Shown: positions 10,951-20,093 of the stretch, piece by piece | Layout: each line of letters opens with the position of its first letter | Numbering within the stretch: the stretch's first letter is position 1 | Source: Novosphingobium sp. Chol11 | GTDB taxonomy: Bacteria > Pseudomonadota > Alphaproteobacteria > Sphingomonadales > Sphingomonadaceae | Assembly: GCF_945870625.1 (NCBI RefSeq) | Contig: NZ_CAMBTS010000006.1 | Span: forward strand, 1 to 60,325 | DNA: 60,325 bases | Direction of reading: 5' to 3' | Notes under the pieces: model-generated | Database searches by the model: none | Seen by the model: the letters and a program-made list of their open reading frames with translations, nothing else | Told to the model about the DNA's origin: nothing | Program-made: the position numbers and the translations under genes

Positions 10951-11697
10951 ATGAAGATGGGGTTAGCCGTTAGTCTGGCATGCATTCTGGCGATGTTTGC
11001 CAATCAAGCGTTCGCACAAGAGCAGGGGACAACCGCCGCCGCGCAGCCAGCGGACAAGAGCGTGCCCAATAAGGCGGCTTGTGAGCTACATGTGTTCCCC
11101 ACAGAAAACTACATCGGCTTCAATAGCGGTTTGCTCTCCGGGTTCGGGTTAGTCGGGGCCCTCGCTGATGCGGAGGCACACAAGGGGCGCGTCGCATCGG
11201 TCAAGGAACTGATGAAGGACTATCTTGGGCCGGAAGTTCAACTCGCTGAGATGGAGAAGGTCAACTACCTGTCGAAACTAGGCGTTGAAGGCTACCGGGT
11301 CATCGTCGAGCCGCCGACACCGTCGGGCGACGCTCTCAAGGAGGATCCCGCACTGAAGGCCAAGGTCAAGGTCCTGAATGCCGATCTCAAGGCTGGAAGG
11401 CGGATAACCTCGTCGACAAATCCATGTTACGCCGAGTTTCTGCTCCTCAGCGTCTTTTATTTCAAGGCGATGATGCACGGTAGCCATCTGTTTGTTGGCA
11501 CGCAGTTTCGTGATTTCAGCAAAGGCGGCGCGCCGCGTATCTCCATCGGCGCGGTGAAGAATCCGCTTGAAAAGTTCCCGCCTAAGACCGCCGATATGGT
11601 GGATATCGCTAAAGCTGAATTGCGCGACGCATTCGCCAAGGATTTTCTGGAGTGGACGGAAAAGAAGCTCAAAGCTGATCGGGTGGCGGGCAAGTAA
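10951..11697 (+). CDS. Exported protein of unknown function
   Basis: A 248-residue protein I do not recognise. It has a standard signal peptide (MKMGLAVSLACILAMFANQAFA-QEQ) and a strong ribosome site (GGGGGGAGGAAA, ending 5 bp before ATG 10951). The mature part is mixed alpha/beta, with two cysteines (AACELHVFP and TNPCYAEF) that could form a disulfide. It also has FNSGLLSGFGLVGALADAEAHKG and a charged C-terminal helix. It lies 133 bp after the kinase gene with its own leader, so it may be separately transcribed and periplasmic. Base composition is somewhat lower in GC than its neighbours. Confidence 0.7.
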   Translation: MKMGLAVSLACILAMFANQAFAQEQGTTAAAQPADKSVPNKAACELHVFPTENYIGFNSGLLSGFGLVGALADAEAHKGRVASVKELMKDYLGPEVQLAEMEKVNYLSKLGVEGYRVIVEPPTPSGDALKEDPALKAKVKVLNADLKAGRRITSSTNPCYAEFLLLSVFYFKAMMHGSHLFVGTQFRDFSKGGAPRISIGAVKNPLEKFPPKTADMVDIAKAELRDAFAKDFLEWTEKKLKADRVAGK

Positions 11698-11715
11698 TCG
11701 CTGCTGCCTTGCGGC

Positions 11716-12609
11716 TTAAGCCCTAGGGTGCGCGCTGCGGTAGACATCGAGCAGCGTTGCTGCATCGACTTTGGTATAGATCTGGGTTGAGGATAGGCTG
11801 GCGTGGCCGAGCAGTTCCTGCAAGCTGCGCAAGTCCGCCCCCGCGCCCAGAAGATGCGTGGCAAAGCTGTGGCGCAACGCATGCGGGGTGGCAGTTGTCG
11901 GCAGGCCGAGCGCGCTGCGCGCCTGCGCTACTGCGCGCTGGATCATCCCTTGTGACAGTGGCCCGCCTTTCGCGCCGCGAAACAGCGGCTCGTTCTTGGC
12001 CAGCGGGAAGGGCACGCGCGCGGCATAATCGGCAACAGCGCTCTGCACCACCGGCAGTAACGGCACGACACGTTGGCGGCCGCCCTTGCCAGTGATCACC
12101 GCGCTTTCGCCCAGCGGCAGCACCGATGCCGGCAGCGCGAGCGCCTCAGCAATGCGCAAGCCCGCGCCATAGAGCAGCAGCAAGACCGCGCGGTCGCGCG
12201 CCGCGATCCAGTCCGCCGAGGCGTCCTGCGTCACGCTTTCGGCGAGATTGACGGCTTCATCCGGGGTGATCGGGCGGGGCAGGCCTTTCTTGATCCGGGG
12301 TCCGCGCAGCTTGGGGGGCTGGACATGCGGCGTCCCGGCCTGCGCCGCAGCAAAGGCGAGAAAGGCCTTGATCGCCGATATCTCGCGCGCGGCGGAGACA
12401 TTGCCGATGCCCTCGGCCCGGCGACTGGCCAATTGCGTGCGCAAGGCACCCGCGTCCAGCCGCGTCAGCGTGGTCCAGTCCTGCTCCCCGTCCAGCGCTT
12501 CGAGCAGCCGCCGCGCCGCTGTGCTATAGGCGCGGACGGTATGCGGTGAGCGGCGGCGGGCGAGCGCGAGGTGATCGTGCCACGCAATCAGCATGTCCTG
12601 ACGGTTCAT
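11716..12609 (-). CDS. xerC: Tyrosine recombinase XerC
   Basis: A 297-residue site-specific recombinase that resolves chromosome dimers at dif with XerD. The N-terminal SAM-like DNA-binding domain (about 1-100) includes SPHTVRAYSTAARRLL. The catalytic domain carries the full set: Arg152 (GAGLRIAEAL), Lys175 (TGKGGRQR), His243 and Arg246 (PHALRHSFATHLL), His269 (LLGHASL) and nucleophile Tyr278 (QIYTKV). Length and motifs fit the housekeeping protein rather than a phage integrase, and no att-like repeats surround it. Its first 4 bp overlap the end of hemW. Confidence 0.9.
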   Translation of the reverse strand: MNRQDMLIAWHDHLALARRRSPHTVRAYSTAARRLLEALDGEQDWTTLTRLDAGALRTQLASRRAEGIGNVSAAREISAIKAFLAFAAAQAGTPHVQPPKLRGPRIKKGLPRPITPDEAVNLAESVTQDASADWIAARDRAVLLLLYGAGLRIAEALALPASVLPLGESAVITGKGGRQRVVPLLPVVQSAVADYAARVPFPLAKNEPLFRGAKGGPLSQGMIQRAVAQARSALGLPTTATPHALRHSFATHLLGAGADLRSLQELLGHASLSSTQIYTKVDAATLLDVYRSAHPRA

Positions 12610-13757
12610 GCGCTGACCAGCGCCGCCGGGACCAGTTCGCCCAGCAGCCCATCGAGCAGCGGCATGCCGCGCCCTGTCACAATCAAACGACTGCCGGTTT
12701 CGCGCAGCAAGCCAAGATCGCTGTAAAACGCCCGCTTTGCGGGGATTATGAGGTCGGTCTCGTCAAGACCGAACCGTGCGGCTAGCGCAGCAGGATCGAC
12801 CCCCTCGGCGAGGCGCAGACCCATTAGCATGGCTTCGGTGGCCTGCTCACGCTGCCCCAGTGCCCGCTGCTCGGCGATACCGTGGCCATGGGCGGCTACC
12901 GCCTGGAGGTAATTTTCAGGCTTGCGGTGGCGCATCGTGGCCATCTGCCCGCGCCGCCCATGCGCGCCGGGGCCGATGCCGACATAATCGAGGTAGCGCC
13001 AATAGGTCAGATTGTGGCGGCTCTCTTCGCCGGGGCGGGCGTGGTTGCTGATCTCATAAGCGGGCACCCCGGCGGCAGCAGTGTGCTCGCGCGTTTGCTG
13101 GAACAGGTCGCCGGCCGCGTCGTTGTCGAGCGGCACAATCTTGCCCTCGCGCACCAGCGTGGCAAAGCGCGTGCCGGACTCGATCGTCAGCTGGTAAAGC
13201 GAAAGGTGGCTGGTGCCGAGCGCCAGCGCCTGCGCAAGTTCGCTGTGCCATTGCTCCGCAGTTTGCTCCGGGCGAGCATAGATCAGATCGAAACTGACCC
13301 GGGCGAAGTGCCGCTGCGCCACATCGAGCGCAGCCAGACCTTCCGCCGCATCATGAAGCCTGCCCAAAAAGTGCAAGGTCTGGTCATCGAGCGCTTGCAG
13401 CCCGAGCGAGGCGCGGTTGATCCCGGCAAGCTTCAGGGCGGCAAAATTGGCGGCCTCGACCGACGAAGGATTGGCCTCAAGCGTGATCTCGATATCCGGG
13501 GCGAACCGCCAGTGCCGCGCCGCCGCCGCGATCAGGGCTTCGACCAGCGCGGGCGGCATCAGCGAAGGGGTGCCGCCGCCGAAGAAGATCGAGGTGAGCG
13601 TTGCCCCCGGTGTCAATGCGGCTTCGTGCGCCATATCGGCCAGCAGCGCGCTTTGCCACTGTGCGGCATCGGTGGCGGCGCGGACATGGCTGTTGAAATC
13701 GCAATAGGGACATTTGGCGAGGCAAAACGGCCAGTGGATATAGAGCGCAAGGGTCAT
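12606..13757 (-). CDS. hemW: Radical SAM heme chaperone HemW
   Basis: A 383-residue radical SAM protein formerly called oxygen-independent coproporphyrinogen oxidase-like. The N-terminus MTLALYIHWPFCLAKCPYCDFNSH holds the CxxxCxxC iron-sulfur motif. FFGGGTPSLM and ITLEANPSSVEA form the SAM-binding barrel strands, and the C-terminal HemN-like domain (about 300-383) follows. It lacks the extra N-terminal segment with the additional Cys of true HemN, so heme delivery is the likelier role. The gene overlaps xerC by 4 bp and lies 13 bp after rdgB. Confidence 0.9.
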   Translation of the reverse strand: MTLALYIHWPFCLAKCPYCDFNSHVRAATDAAQWQSALLADMAHEAALTPGATLTSIFFGGGTPSLMPPALVEALIAAAARHWRFAPDIEITLEANPSSVEAANFAALKLAGINRASLGLQALDDQTLHFLGRLHDAAEGLAALDVAQRHFARVSFDLIYARPEQTAEQWHSELAQALALGTSHLSLYQLTIESGTRFATLVREGKIVPLDNDAAGDLFQQTREHTAAAGVPAYEISNHARPGEESRHNLTYWRYLDYVGIGPGAHGRRGQMATMRHRKPENYLQAVAAHGHGIAEQRALGQREQATEAMLMGLRLAEGVDPAALAARFGLDETDLIIPAKRAFYSDLGLLRETGSRLIVTGRGMPLLDGLLGELVPAALVSA

Positions 13758-13770
13758 GCGGTGCCCATGG

Positions 13771-14430
13771 TCAGGAGCCTGACTGCTCGTTTACATGGCT
13801 GTTGTCGGTCAATGCGCCTGCGACCAGTTTGGCAAAAGCATCGGCGCGGTGGCTGATTCGATGCTTTTCTGCCGGATCTAGCTCTGCGAAAGTACGGGTG
13901 TCTCCAGTGGGTACAAACACCGGATCGTAGCCGAACCCCAGCGTCCCGCGCGGCGGCCAGATCAGGCTACCCATGGCGCGGCCTTCATAGACCGCGCTGG
14001 TGCCATCGGGCCAAGCGAGCGCGAGTACGCAAGTGAACCAGCAATCGCGCGGCGTATCCGGGCCAAGCTGCGTCAATTTGCCCTCGACTTTGCCCATCGC
14101 CATGTACCAATCGCGCCCGGGGCCGCCTTCGAACGAAGCGGCTTCGGCCCAATCGGCGGTATAGATGCCGGGTGCTCCGCCAAGGGCGCTGACGCATAAG
14201 CCCGAATCATCGGCGATCGCCGGAATGCCTGAAGCGGCCGCAGCAGCGTGCGCCTTGATCAAGGCGTTCTCGGCAAAGGTAGTGCCTGTCTCGGCAGGTT
14301 CGGGCAGCCCCAGATCCCCGGCCGAGACGCATTCCATCCCGTAAGGCTCGAGCAGCGGGCGGATCTCGCGCAGTTTGCCCGCGTTGTGCGAGGCAATCAC
14401 CAGTTTGGCGGGCGCGAGCAGGCGTGTCAC
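13771..14430 (-). CDS. rdgB: Non-canonical purine NTP pyrophosphatase (dITP/XTP)
   Basis: A 219-residue HAM1/RdgB enzyme that hydrolyses dITP, ITP and XTP to keep deaminated purines out of DNA. It starts with the nucleotide-binding [10 protein letters not shown] and has [14 protein letters not shown], the catalytic-metal segment [24 protein letters not shown] and the C-terminal FGYDPVFVP...[10 protein letters not shown]. The start codon is GTG (14428-14430), overlapping the rph stop as GTGA, so the two are translationally coupled. Confidence 0.93.
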   Translation of the reverse strand: MTRLLAPAKLVIASHNAGKLREIRPLLEPYGMECVSAGDLGLPEPAETGTTFAENALIKAHAAAAASGIPAIADDSGLCVSALGGAPGIYTADWAEAASFEGGPGRDWYMAMGKVEGKLTQLGPDTPRDCWFTCVLALAWPDGTSAVYEGRAMGSLIWPPRGTLGFGYDPVFVPTGDTRTFAELDPAEKHRISHRADAFAKLVAGALTDNSHVNEQSGS

Positions 14431-15143
14431 CGCGTCACGGCCTTTTCCTGCGCCGCGAAGATTTCAGCGCAGCCGATGCGGGCGAGGCGCAGCAGGCGGA
14501 GCAAGCCTTCCTCGTCATAAGTCGCGCCTTCGGCGGTGGCCTGCACTTCCGCGATATGGCCGCCTTCGAGCAGCACGAAGTTGGCATCGGCATCGGCCGA
14601 GCTGTCCTCGATATAGTCGAGATCGAGCACCGGAGTGCCTTGATGAATACCGCACGAAATCGCCGCGACCTTGCGGGTCAGCGGGTCCTCGGTGATCGCG
14701 CCGTTCGCCATGAGGCCCTGCACCGCAAGACGCAGCGCGACCCACGCGCCGGAGATCGAAGCGGTGCGTGTGCCGCCATCGGCCTGAATTACATCGCAAT
14801 CGATCGTGATCTGCCGCTCGCCCAGCTTCTTCATGTCGGTGACGGCGCGCAAGGATCGCCCGATCAGGCGCTGGATTTCTTGCGTTCGGCCCGATTGCTT
14901 GCCTTTGGCCGCCTCGCGCGCGCTGCGGGTGTGGGTGGCGCGTGGCAGCATCGAGTACTCCGCCGTTACCCAGCCTTCGCCCTTGCCGCGCATGAACGGC
15001 GGCACGCGCTCTTCAACCGAGGCAGTGACAAGTACCTTGGTATCGCCAAAGCCGATCAGCACCGAACCTTCGGCGTGTTTGGTGAAATGGGTTTCGATCG
15101 AGATGCTCCGCATTTGATCTGCGGCGCGGCCGGAAGGGCGCAT
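14427..15143 (-). CDS. rph: Ribonuclease PH
   Basis: A 238-residue phosphorolytic 3'-to-5' exoribonuclease that trims tRNA precursors. It starts [17 protein letters not shown]. Phosphate-binding and RNA-contact residues are in [36 protein letters not shown] and [13 protein letters not shown]; acidic active-site residues are in [16 protein letters not shown] and [16 protein letters not shown] 15143 matches the family start; a longer in-frame ATG at 15179 adds 12 residues unlike the family. The divergent hrcA gene starts 139 bp away. Confidence 0.95.
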   Translation of the reverse strand: MRPSGRAADQMRSISIETHFTKHAEGSVLIGFGDTKVLVTASVEERVPPFMRGKGEGWVTAEYSMLPRATHTRSAREAAKGKQSGRTQEIQRLIGRSLRAVTDMKKLGERQITIDCDVIQADGGTRTASISGAWVALRLAVQGLMANGAITEDPLTRKVAAISCGIHQGTPVLDLDYIEDSSADADANFVLLEGGHIAEVQATAEGATYDEEGLLRLLRLARIGCAEIFAAQEKAVTR

Positions 15144-15282
15144 GGGGTAAGCTCCAGATTGGGGGTGTGCCGGGGGCACTGCGCCCCGAGCAGGATCTTG
15201 GCCCTGCTCTTAGCCCGCGCGGCGCGGATTGAAAGAGGCCGGAGCAAAAGGGCGGGTTTTTAATCGCCGCCATCGCGCCTAG

Positions 15283-16356
15283 ATGGCGGGTATGACCGGC
15301 GTGACCCTCACTGAACTCTCCAGCCGCGCGCGAGAAATCTTCCGGCTGGTGGTCGAAGGCTATATCGCCAGCGGCCAGCCGGTGGGCTCCAAAACATTGG
15401 CCGGCAGCACCGGGATCAATCTGTCCCCGGCCTCGATCCGCTCGGTGCTTCAGGAATTGCAGGACGCGGGCTTGCTCGCCGCCCCGCACACCAGCGCGGG
15501 ACGGATGCCCACCGATGTCGGTTTGCGGCTGTTTGTCGATGGGATCATGCAAGTCGCCGAGCCTTCGGCCAGCGACCGAGCGCAGATCGAACGCGGGCTT
15601 GCGGGCGGCGGCACCATTGAAGCCGCCATTGCAGCGGCAAGCCTTGCGCTGTCCGAGCTTTCGGCAGGGGCAGGCGTGGTCATGGTGCCACGGCGCGAGC
15701 CTCGGCTGCGCGAGGTTTCGTTCGTGCCGCTGGGGGTTGAGCGTGCGCTGGTGGTGTTGGTGGACGAAGACGGCGGGATCGATAACCGGGTGATCCAGAT
15801 GCCCGGGCTTTCCGGCCCGGCCGCGCTGGAGGATGCGGGCAATTACCTGACCGCACGGATGATGGGGCGCACGCTGGCCGAAGCGGCGGCGCTTACCCTG
15901 AGCGAGATCGCCGGCGGACGCTCGGCGCTCGATGCGGCCAGTGCCGCGCTGGTTGAGCGCGGACTGGCGGTGTGGAGCCGCGATGCCGCCCAGCGCCCGG
16001 TTCTGGTAGTGCGCGGCCAAGCCAATCTGCTCGACGAGGCGGCGCTCTCAGACATCGAGCGGGTCCGGCAGTTGCTCGATCAACTGGAAAACACCGAAGC
16101 GATTGCCAACGTGCTCGATGCAGCGCGCGAGGCGCAATCCGCAAGGATTTTCATCGGCAGCGAGAACCGGCTGTTCGCGCTGTCGGGCTCGGCGGTGATC
16201 GCCTCGCCGTGGCGCGATGATGGCGGCAAGGTGGTCGGCGTGGTGGGCGTGATCGGGCCGACGCGGTTGAATTATGCGCGCGTTGTCCCCATGGTTGATC
16301 TGACGGCTCAAACCTTGAGCAAGATTATCGGACAAGACGGATTTTCAAGAAAATGA
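15283..16356 (+). CDS. hrcA: Heat-inducible transcription repressor HrcA
   Basis: A 357-residue repressor with an N-terminal winged helix (LSSRAREIFRLVVEGYIASG, SPASIRSVLQELQDAGLL) and the conserved turn TSAGRMPTDVGLRLFVDG. The C-terminal GAF-like dimerisation region ends VVGVVGVIGPTRLNYARVVPMVD. HrcA normally binds CIRCE operators. I searched by eye upstream of hrcA, grpE and dnaK and found no TTAGCACTC/GAGTGCTAA pair, so its operator here is unclear. The stop overlaps the grpE start as ATGA, indicating one operon. Confidence 0.93.
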   Translation: MAGMTGVTLTELSSRAREIFRLVVEGYIASGQPVGSKTLAGSTGINLSPASIRSVLQELQDAGLLAAPHTSAGRMPTDVGLRLFVDGIMQVAEPSASDRAQIERGLAGGGTIEAAIAAASLALSELSAGAGVVMVPRREPRLREVSFVPLGVERALVVLVDEDGGIDNRVIQMPGLSGPAALEDAGNYLTARMMGRTLAEAAALTLSEIAGGRSALDAASAALVERGLAVWSRDAAQRPVLVVRGQANLLDEAALSDIERVRQLLDQLENTEAIANVLDAAREAQSARIFIGSENRLFALSGSAVIASPWRDDGGKVVGVVGVIGPTRLNYARVVPMVDLTAQTLSKIIGQDGFSRK

Positions 16357-16925
16357 GCGACAACGATACCCGCCCGCACGACGCGGCAACGGCAGCCGAA
16401 ATTGAAATCGAACTGAAAGGTGTGCCGCAGGACATGATTGATCAGCCATCCGCTGATGAGCAAATTGCGCTTCTGCAAGAGCAGCTTGAGGCCGCAAAAC
16501 AGGACATCCTCTATGCCAAGGCGGAGACGCAGAACGTGCGCCGCCGCATGGAAAAAGACATAGCTGACGCGCGTGCTTATGCTTCCACCGCCTTCGCGCG
16601 CGATATACTCTCGGTTGCGGACAATCTGGCGCGCGCGCTTGAGGTTATCCCGGCGGATTTGCGCGACGATGAGAAATGGAAGAATCTGGTGAACGGGCTT
16701 GATGCGACCGGGCGCGAAATCGACAAGGTTTTTGGCACCCACGGCATCAACCGGATCGCCGCGCGCGGCCTGCCACTCGATCCGCATCAGCATCAGGCCA
16801 TGCTCGAAATTCCCTCCGATGATGCCGAGCCGGGGACCGTGCTTCAGGAATTGCAGGCGGGATATACTATCAAGGACCGCCTCCTGCGGCCCGCGATGGT
16901 CGCTGTGGCGAAGAAGCCGGATTGA
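16353..16925 (+). CDS. grpE: Nucleotide exchange factor GrpE
   Basis: A 190-residue DnaK cofactor that triggers ADP release. After an acidic N-terminus, a long coiled-coil (about 35-90, including EQLEAAKQDILYAKAETQNVRRRMEKD) leads to the four-helix and beta-wing part with FGTHGINRIAARGLPLDPHQHQAM and the closing GYTIKDRLLRPAMVAVAKK. It is coupled to hrcA by an ATGA overlap. The partner genes dnaK-dnaJ are separated from it by two minus-strand genes and have their own heat-shock promoter. Confidence 0.94.
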   Translation: MSDNDTRPHDAATAAEIEIELKGVPQDMIDQPSADEQIALLQEQLEAAKQDILYAKAETQNVRRRMEKDIADARAYASTAFARDILSVADNLARALEVIPADLRDDEKWKNLVNGLDATGREIDKVFGTHGINRIAARGLPLDPHQHQAMLEIPSDDAEPGTVLQELQAGYTIKDRLLRPAMVAVAKKPD

Positions 16926-16936
16926 TTTTTGCTGGG

Positions 16937-16971
16937 CCTCCCTGTTGGCGTGTTCAGCGCAAGCGGGGAGG
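16937..16971. terminator. Possible weak bidirectional terminator hairpin
   Basis: Between the convergent ends of grpE and the HExxH gene, CCTCCC (16937-16942) can pair with GGGAGG (16966-16971) across a GC-rich loop that could pair further. TTT follows on the plus side and an A-rich/T-run flank lies on the other. The stem is short and the call is tentative. Confidence 0.3.
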
Positions 16972-16973
16972 TT

Positions 16974-17435
16974 TCAGAACGGCAGGAGAGCGCTCAAGGT
17001 TTCGAGGGGCGGTGCTGCTGCCGCCGGGCATTGGCGCATCGCCAGAAAGGCGTGGCGCACGAGTTCGGCTTGTTGCTCGATGCCGTAAGCCTCGAACGGT
17101 TTGCCGGGCACGAAGCGGTAATCATAGCGGCAGAATGGGTGGCGCATCAGCGGCAACCAAAAGCGCCCTTTTTGCTGCGATTGCCAGACATGAACCATCT
17201 CGTGGATGAACAGCCCTTGCAGCGCCACAGTGGCCTCGGCAAAATCGTCGCGGTAGTGCGGGCCTTTAGGGTGGAAATGGATATGACCCATCGGCGCCAT
17301 GACGGTGGCGGTGGGCTGGAACGGAAAGAAGCGCGCGAGCCGGATTCGCACGGGCGCAAGGTCGATCGCATTCCTGAAAACCTCGCGCACCAGCGCCCCT
17401 TCGCCCGGGGTCAGCGGGCGTCCGGCGTCGCTCAC
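16974..17435 (-). CDS. HExxH-motif putative metalloprotease (vgr-related type)
   Basis: A 153-residue protein with a zinc-protease-like motif, LFIHEMVHVWQSQQKG, where His-Glu-x-x-His could bind Zn. N-terminal LTPGEGALVREVFRNAIDL and HIHFHPKGPHYRDDF are also typical of a small family found in sphingomonads and annotated vgr-related. It has no signal peptide or membrane helix. The start GTG (17433-17435) overlaps the stop of the copper-chaperone gene as GTGA, so the two form an operon inserted between grpE and dnaK. The substrate is unknown. Confidence 0.65.
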   Translation of the reverse strand: MSDAGRPLTPGEGALVREVFRNAIDLAPVRIRLARFFPFQPTATVMAPMGHIHFHPKGPHYRDDFAEATVALQGLFIHEMVHVWQSQQKGRFWLPLMRHPFCRYDYRFVPGKPFEAYGIEQQAELVRHAFLAMRQCPAAAAPPLETLSALLPF

Positions 17436-17932
17436 CTATGGCCCATATGGCCTGCATCACTGCCGACCGCTTTAATCTTCGCCGGCGCGCTGACCTTGTC
17501 GCCATTATCGAGCGTGATCGTGATCTCCGCACTTTCGCCCGCTCTCAGCGATGGAACGACCTCGAACAGCATCGCGTGATAGCCGCCCGGCTTGAAGATC
17601 ACGGTTTTGCCGTCGCCCAGCGCGACTTCTTTCACTTCAGCCATGGTCATCATCCCGTCCTTCATGCCGCTTTCGTGCATTTCGCTGCGCTTGGCACCGT
17701 CGACATAAACCGCAACCAGCTTGCGCGCAGCGCCGCCGCTTTGCGACACGGTGAAGTAGGCGGCACCGGGACGCCCGGCCACGGCGGGAAGCTGGATCAC
17801 CGCGTCTTTGAGCGCAATCCCGGGGGCGGCATCGGGCGCCGCGGTGCTGCTCGCAGGCTCGGGTGCCGATGGCTGGCAGGCGGCCAGCGCGAGCGGGAGA
17901 ACAGCAAGAGCAGCGGCAAGCAACAAACGCAT
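17432..17932 (-). CDS. Copper chaperone PCu(A)C lipoprotein
   Basis: A 166-residue exported copper-binding protein. The signal peptide ends in a lipobox (LPLALAAC), so it should be lipidated and face the periplasm. The PCu(A)C metal site is visible as SEMHESGMKDGMMTM followed by GGYHAMLF (the H-x-M), and an extra C-terminal GHMGHR may bind copper too. Such proteins load the CuA centre of cytochrome oxidase. ATG 17932 starts the signal peptide; an in-frame ATG at 17956 is less likely. The gene is divergent from dnaK. Confidence 0.85.
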   Translation of the reverse strand: MRLLLAAALAVLPLALAACQPSAPEPASSTAAPDAAPGIALKDAVIQLPAVAGRPGAAYFTVSQSGGAARKLVAVYVDGAKRSEMHESGMKDGMMTMAEVKEVALGDGKTVIFKPGGYHAMLFEVVPSLRAGESAEITITLDNGDKVSAPAKIKAVGSDAGHMGHR

Positions 17933-17984
17933 GGCAGGACCTTCCAACGGGAACAAAGCAGCGCTGAACTAGGACTTGCGAGGC

Positions 17985-18012
17985 CTTGTGCCAAGCTAAA
18001 CCGCACCTATAT
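17985..18012 (+). promoter_or_regulatory. RpoH (sigma-32) promoter of dnaK
   Basis: CTTG (17985-17988), a 17-nt spacer and CCTATAT (18006-18012) match the alphaproteobacterial RpoH consensus CTTG-N17/18-CYTATNT exactly. The predicted start near 18018-18020 leaves a leader of about 80 nt before ATG 18100. This explains heat induction of dnaK-dnaJ independently of HrcA. Confidence 0.85.
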
Positions 18013-18099
18013 CGCCCCTGTAGAGCCGTAATCGCAGTGCTCGCCCGCTCGGGGAGCGCTGCATCGGCGGTGTCTCATGCGATAAGGAATTGGGGAAAA

Positions 18100-20013
18100 A
18101 TGGCTAAAGTTATCGGTATCGATCTCGGCACGACCAACAGCTGCGTGGCAGTGATGGATGGGGGCACGCCCCGGGTTATCGAAAATTCGGAAGGTGCGCG
18201 CACCACGCCCTCGATCGTTGCATTCAGCAAGGATGGCGAGCGTCTGATCGGTCAGCCGGCCAAGCGCCAGGCTGTGACCAATTCGGACAATACGATTTTC
18301 GCGGTGAAGCGCCTGATCGGCCGCCGCTTTGACGATCCGATGACGCAGAAGGATATGAGCCTCGTTCCTTATGCCATCACGAAGGGCAAGAACGGCGACG
18401 CGTGGGTCAAGGCCGGCTCTGAAGATTACAGCCCCTCGCAGATCAGCGCCTTCATTCTTCAGAAGATGAAGGAAACCGCCGAGAGCTATCTGGGCGAAAC
18501 CTTGACGCAGGCGGTGATCACTGTGCCGGCTTATTTCAACGATGCGCAGCGCCAGGCAACCAAGGATGCCGGGCTGATCGCGGGCCTTGAAGTGCTGCGC
18601 ATCATCAACGAGCCGACCGCAGCGGCGCTGGCCTACGGCCTCGACAAGCAGGACGGCAAGACCATTGCGGTTTACGACCTTGGCGGCGGCACTTTCGATA
18701 TCTCCGTGCTCGAAATCGGCGACGGCGTGTTCGAAGTGAAATCCACCAACGGCGACACCTTTCTGGGCGGCGAAGATTTCGACAATGTCATGGTCGAATT
18801 TCTGGCGAGCAAGTTCAAAGCCAAGGAAAACATGGACCTGCGCACCGACAAGCTGGCGCTGCAGCGTTTGAAGGAAGCCGCTGAAAAGGCCAAGATCGAG
18901 CTTTCGAGCGCGCAGACCACAGAGATCAACCTGCCGTTCATCACTGCGCGGATGGAAGGCGGCGCTACCACCCCGCTCCATCTGGTGGAGACCGTTACCC
19001 GCTCCGATCTTGAGAAGCTGGTCGCGGACCTGATCCAGCGCACGCTCGATCCGTGCAAGAAAGCGCTGGCCGATGCCGGGCTGACCGCCAAGGACATCGA
19101 CGAGGTTGTGCTGGTCGGCGGCATGACGCGCATGCCGCGCGTGCGCGAAGTGGTGAAGGATTTCTTTGGCAAAGACCCGCACACCGGCGTCAACCCGGAC
19201 GAAGTCGTCGCCATGGGCGCGGCCATTCAGGCGGGCGTGCTGCAGGGAGATGTCAAGGATGTTCTGCTGCTCGACGTTACCCCGCTTTCGCTGGGCATCG
19301 AGACATTGGGTGGGATCATGACCAAGATGATCGACCGCAACACCACCATCCCGACCAAGAAGAGCCAAGTCTACTCCACCGCCGAGGACAATCAGCAGGC
19401 GGTGACGATCCGCGTGTTCCAGGGCGAGCGCGAAATGGCGCAGGACAACAAGATGCTCGGCCAGTTCGACCTTGTTGGCATTCCGCCAGCGCGGCGCGGC
19501 GTGCCGCAAGTCGAGGTCACGTTTGACATCGACGCAAACGGCATTGTGAACGTCTCGGCCAAAGACAAGGGCACCGGCAAGGAGCAGCAGATCCGCATTC
19601 AGGCCTCGGGCGGGCTTTCGGATTCGGACATCGATCAGATGGTCCGCGATGCCGAACAGTTTGCCGAAGAGGACAAGAAGCGCCGCGAGGCCGCCGAGGC
19701 CAAGAACAACGCTGACAGCCTCGTTCATGCAACCGAGCGCCAGATCGAGGAAAACGGCGACAAGATCGATGCCTCGCTGAAGAGCGAGATCGAAGCTGCT
19801 ATCGCCGAGGCCAAGCAGGCAATCGAGGGCGGCGATGTGGCCGACATGAATGCCAAGACGCAGGCCCTGACGGAAAAGGCGATGAAGATGGGTCAGGCCA
19901 TCTACGAGAAGGAGCAGGCTGCTTCGGCTTCGCCGGGCGCGGCTGATGCGCCCGCCGCCGATGAGGACGTGGTTGACGCGGAATTTTCCGAAGTCGACGA
20001 CAAGAAAGCCTGA
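18100..20013 (+). CDS. dnaK: Chaperone DnaK (Hsp70)
   Basis: A 637-residue Hsp70. The ATPase domain (1-385) has [44 protein letters not shown] and [15 protein letters not shown]. The linker [19 protein letters not shown] follows, then the substrate-binding domain and a helical lid ending [15 protein letters not shown] 18100 follows AAGGAATTGGGGA. It is driven by the RpoH promoter just upstream, and dnaJ follows after a strong hairpin. The long open frame on the opposite strand across this gene is a codon-bias shadow. Confidence 0.98.
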   Translation: MAKVIGIDLGTTNSCVAVMDGGTPRVIENSEGARTTPSIVAFSKDGERLIGQPAKRQAVTNSDNTIFAVKRLIGRRFDDPMTQKDMSLVPYAITKGKNGDAWVKAGSEDYSPSQISAFILQKMKETAESYLGETLTQAVITVPAYFNDAQRQATKDAGLIAGLEVLRIINEPTAAALAYGLDKQDGKTIAVYDLGGGTFDISVLEIGDGVFEVKSTNGDTFLGGEDFDNVMVEFLASKFKAKENMDLRTDKLALQRLKEAAEKAKIELSSAQTTEINLPFITARMEGGATTPLHLVETVTRSDLEKLVADLIQRTLDPCKKALADAGLTAKDIDEVVLVGGMTRMPRVREVVKDFFGKDPHTGVNPDEVVAMGAAIQAGVLQGDVKDVLLLDVTPLSLGIETLGGIMTKMIDRNTTIPTKKSQVYSTAEDNQQAVTIRVFQGEREMAQDNKMLGQFDLVGIPPARRGVPQVEVTFDIDANGIVNVSAKDKGTGKEQQIRIQASGGLSDSDIDQMVRDAEQFAEEDKKRREAAEAKNNADSLVHATERQIEENGDKIDASLKSEIEAAIAEAKQAIEGGDVADMNAKTQALTEKAMKMGQAIYEKEQAASASPGAADAPAADEDVVDAEFSEVDDKKA

Positions 20014-20040
20014 TCTTCGAAACAGAGTAGGGATAGCGTT

Positions 20041-20076
20041 CGCCCACACCTGGCGCTTGTGTGCAAGGTGTGGGCG
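20041..20076 (+). other. dnaK-dnaJ intergenic RNA hairpin
   Basis: CGCCCACACCT (20041-20051) and AGGTGTGGGCG (20066-20076) form a perfect 11-bp stem with a 14-nt loop, 27 bp after the dnaK stop and 17 bp before the dnaJ start. No T-run follows, so it is more likely a processing or stability element, or a partial attenuator lowering dnaJ relative to dnaK, than a full terminator. Confidence 0.65.
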
Positions 20077-20093
20077 GCGCTTGGGGTGGAACA

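Noticed and set aside
11716..12609. Tyrosine recombinase as integrase of a mobile element
   Set aside because: Length, motifs and coupling to hemW fit chromosomal XerC; no att repeats, excisionase or cargo genes are nearby.
15144..15282. CIRCE operator upstream of hrcA
   Set aside because: No TTAGCACTC-N9-GAGTGCTAA or close variant could be seen.
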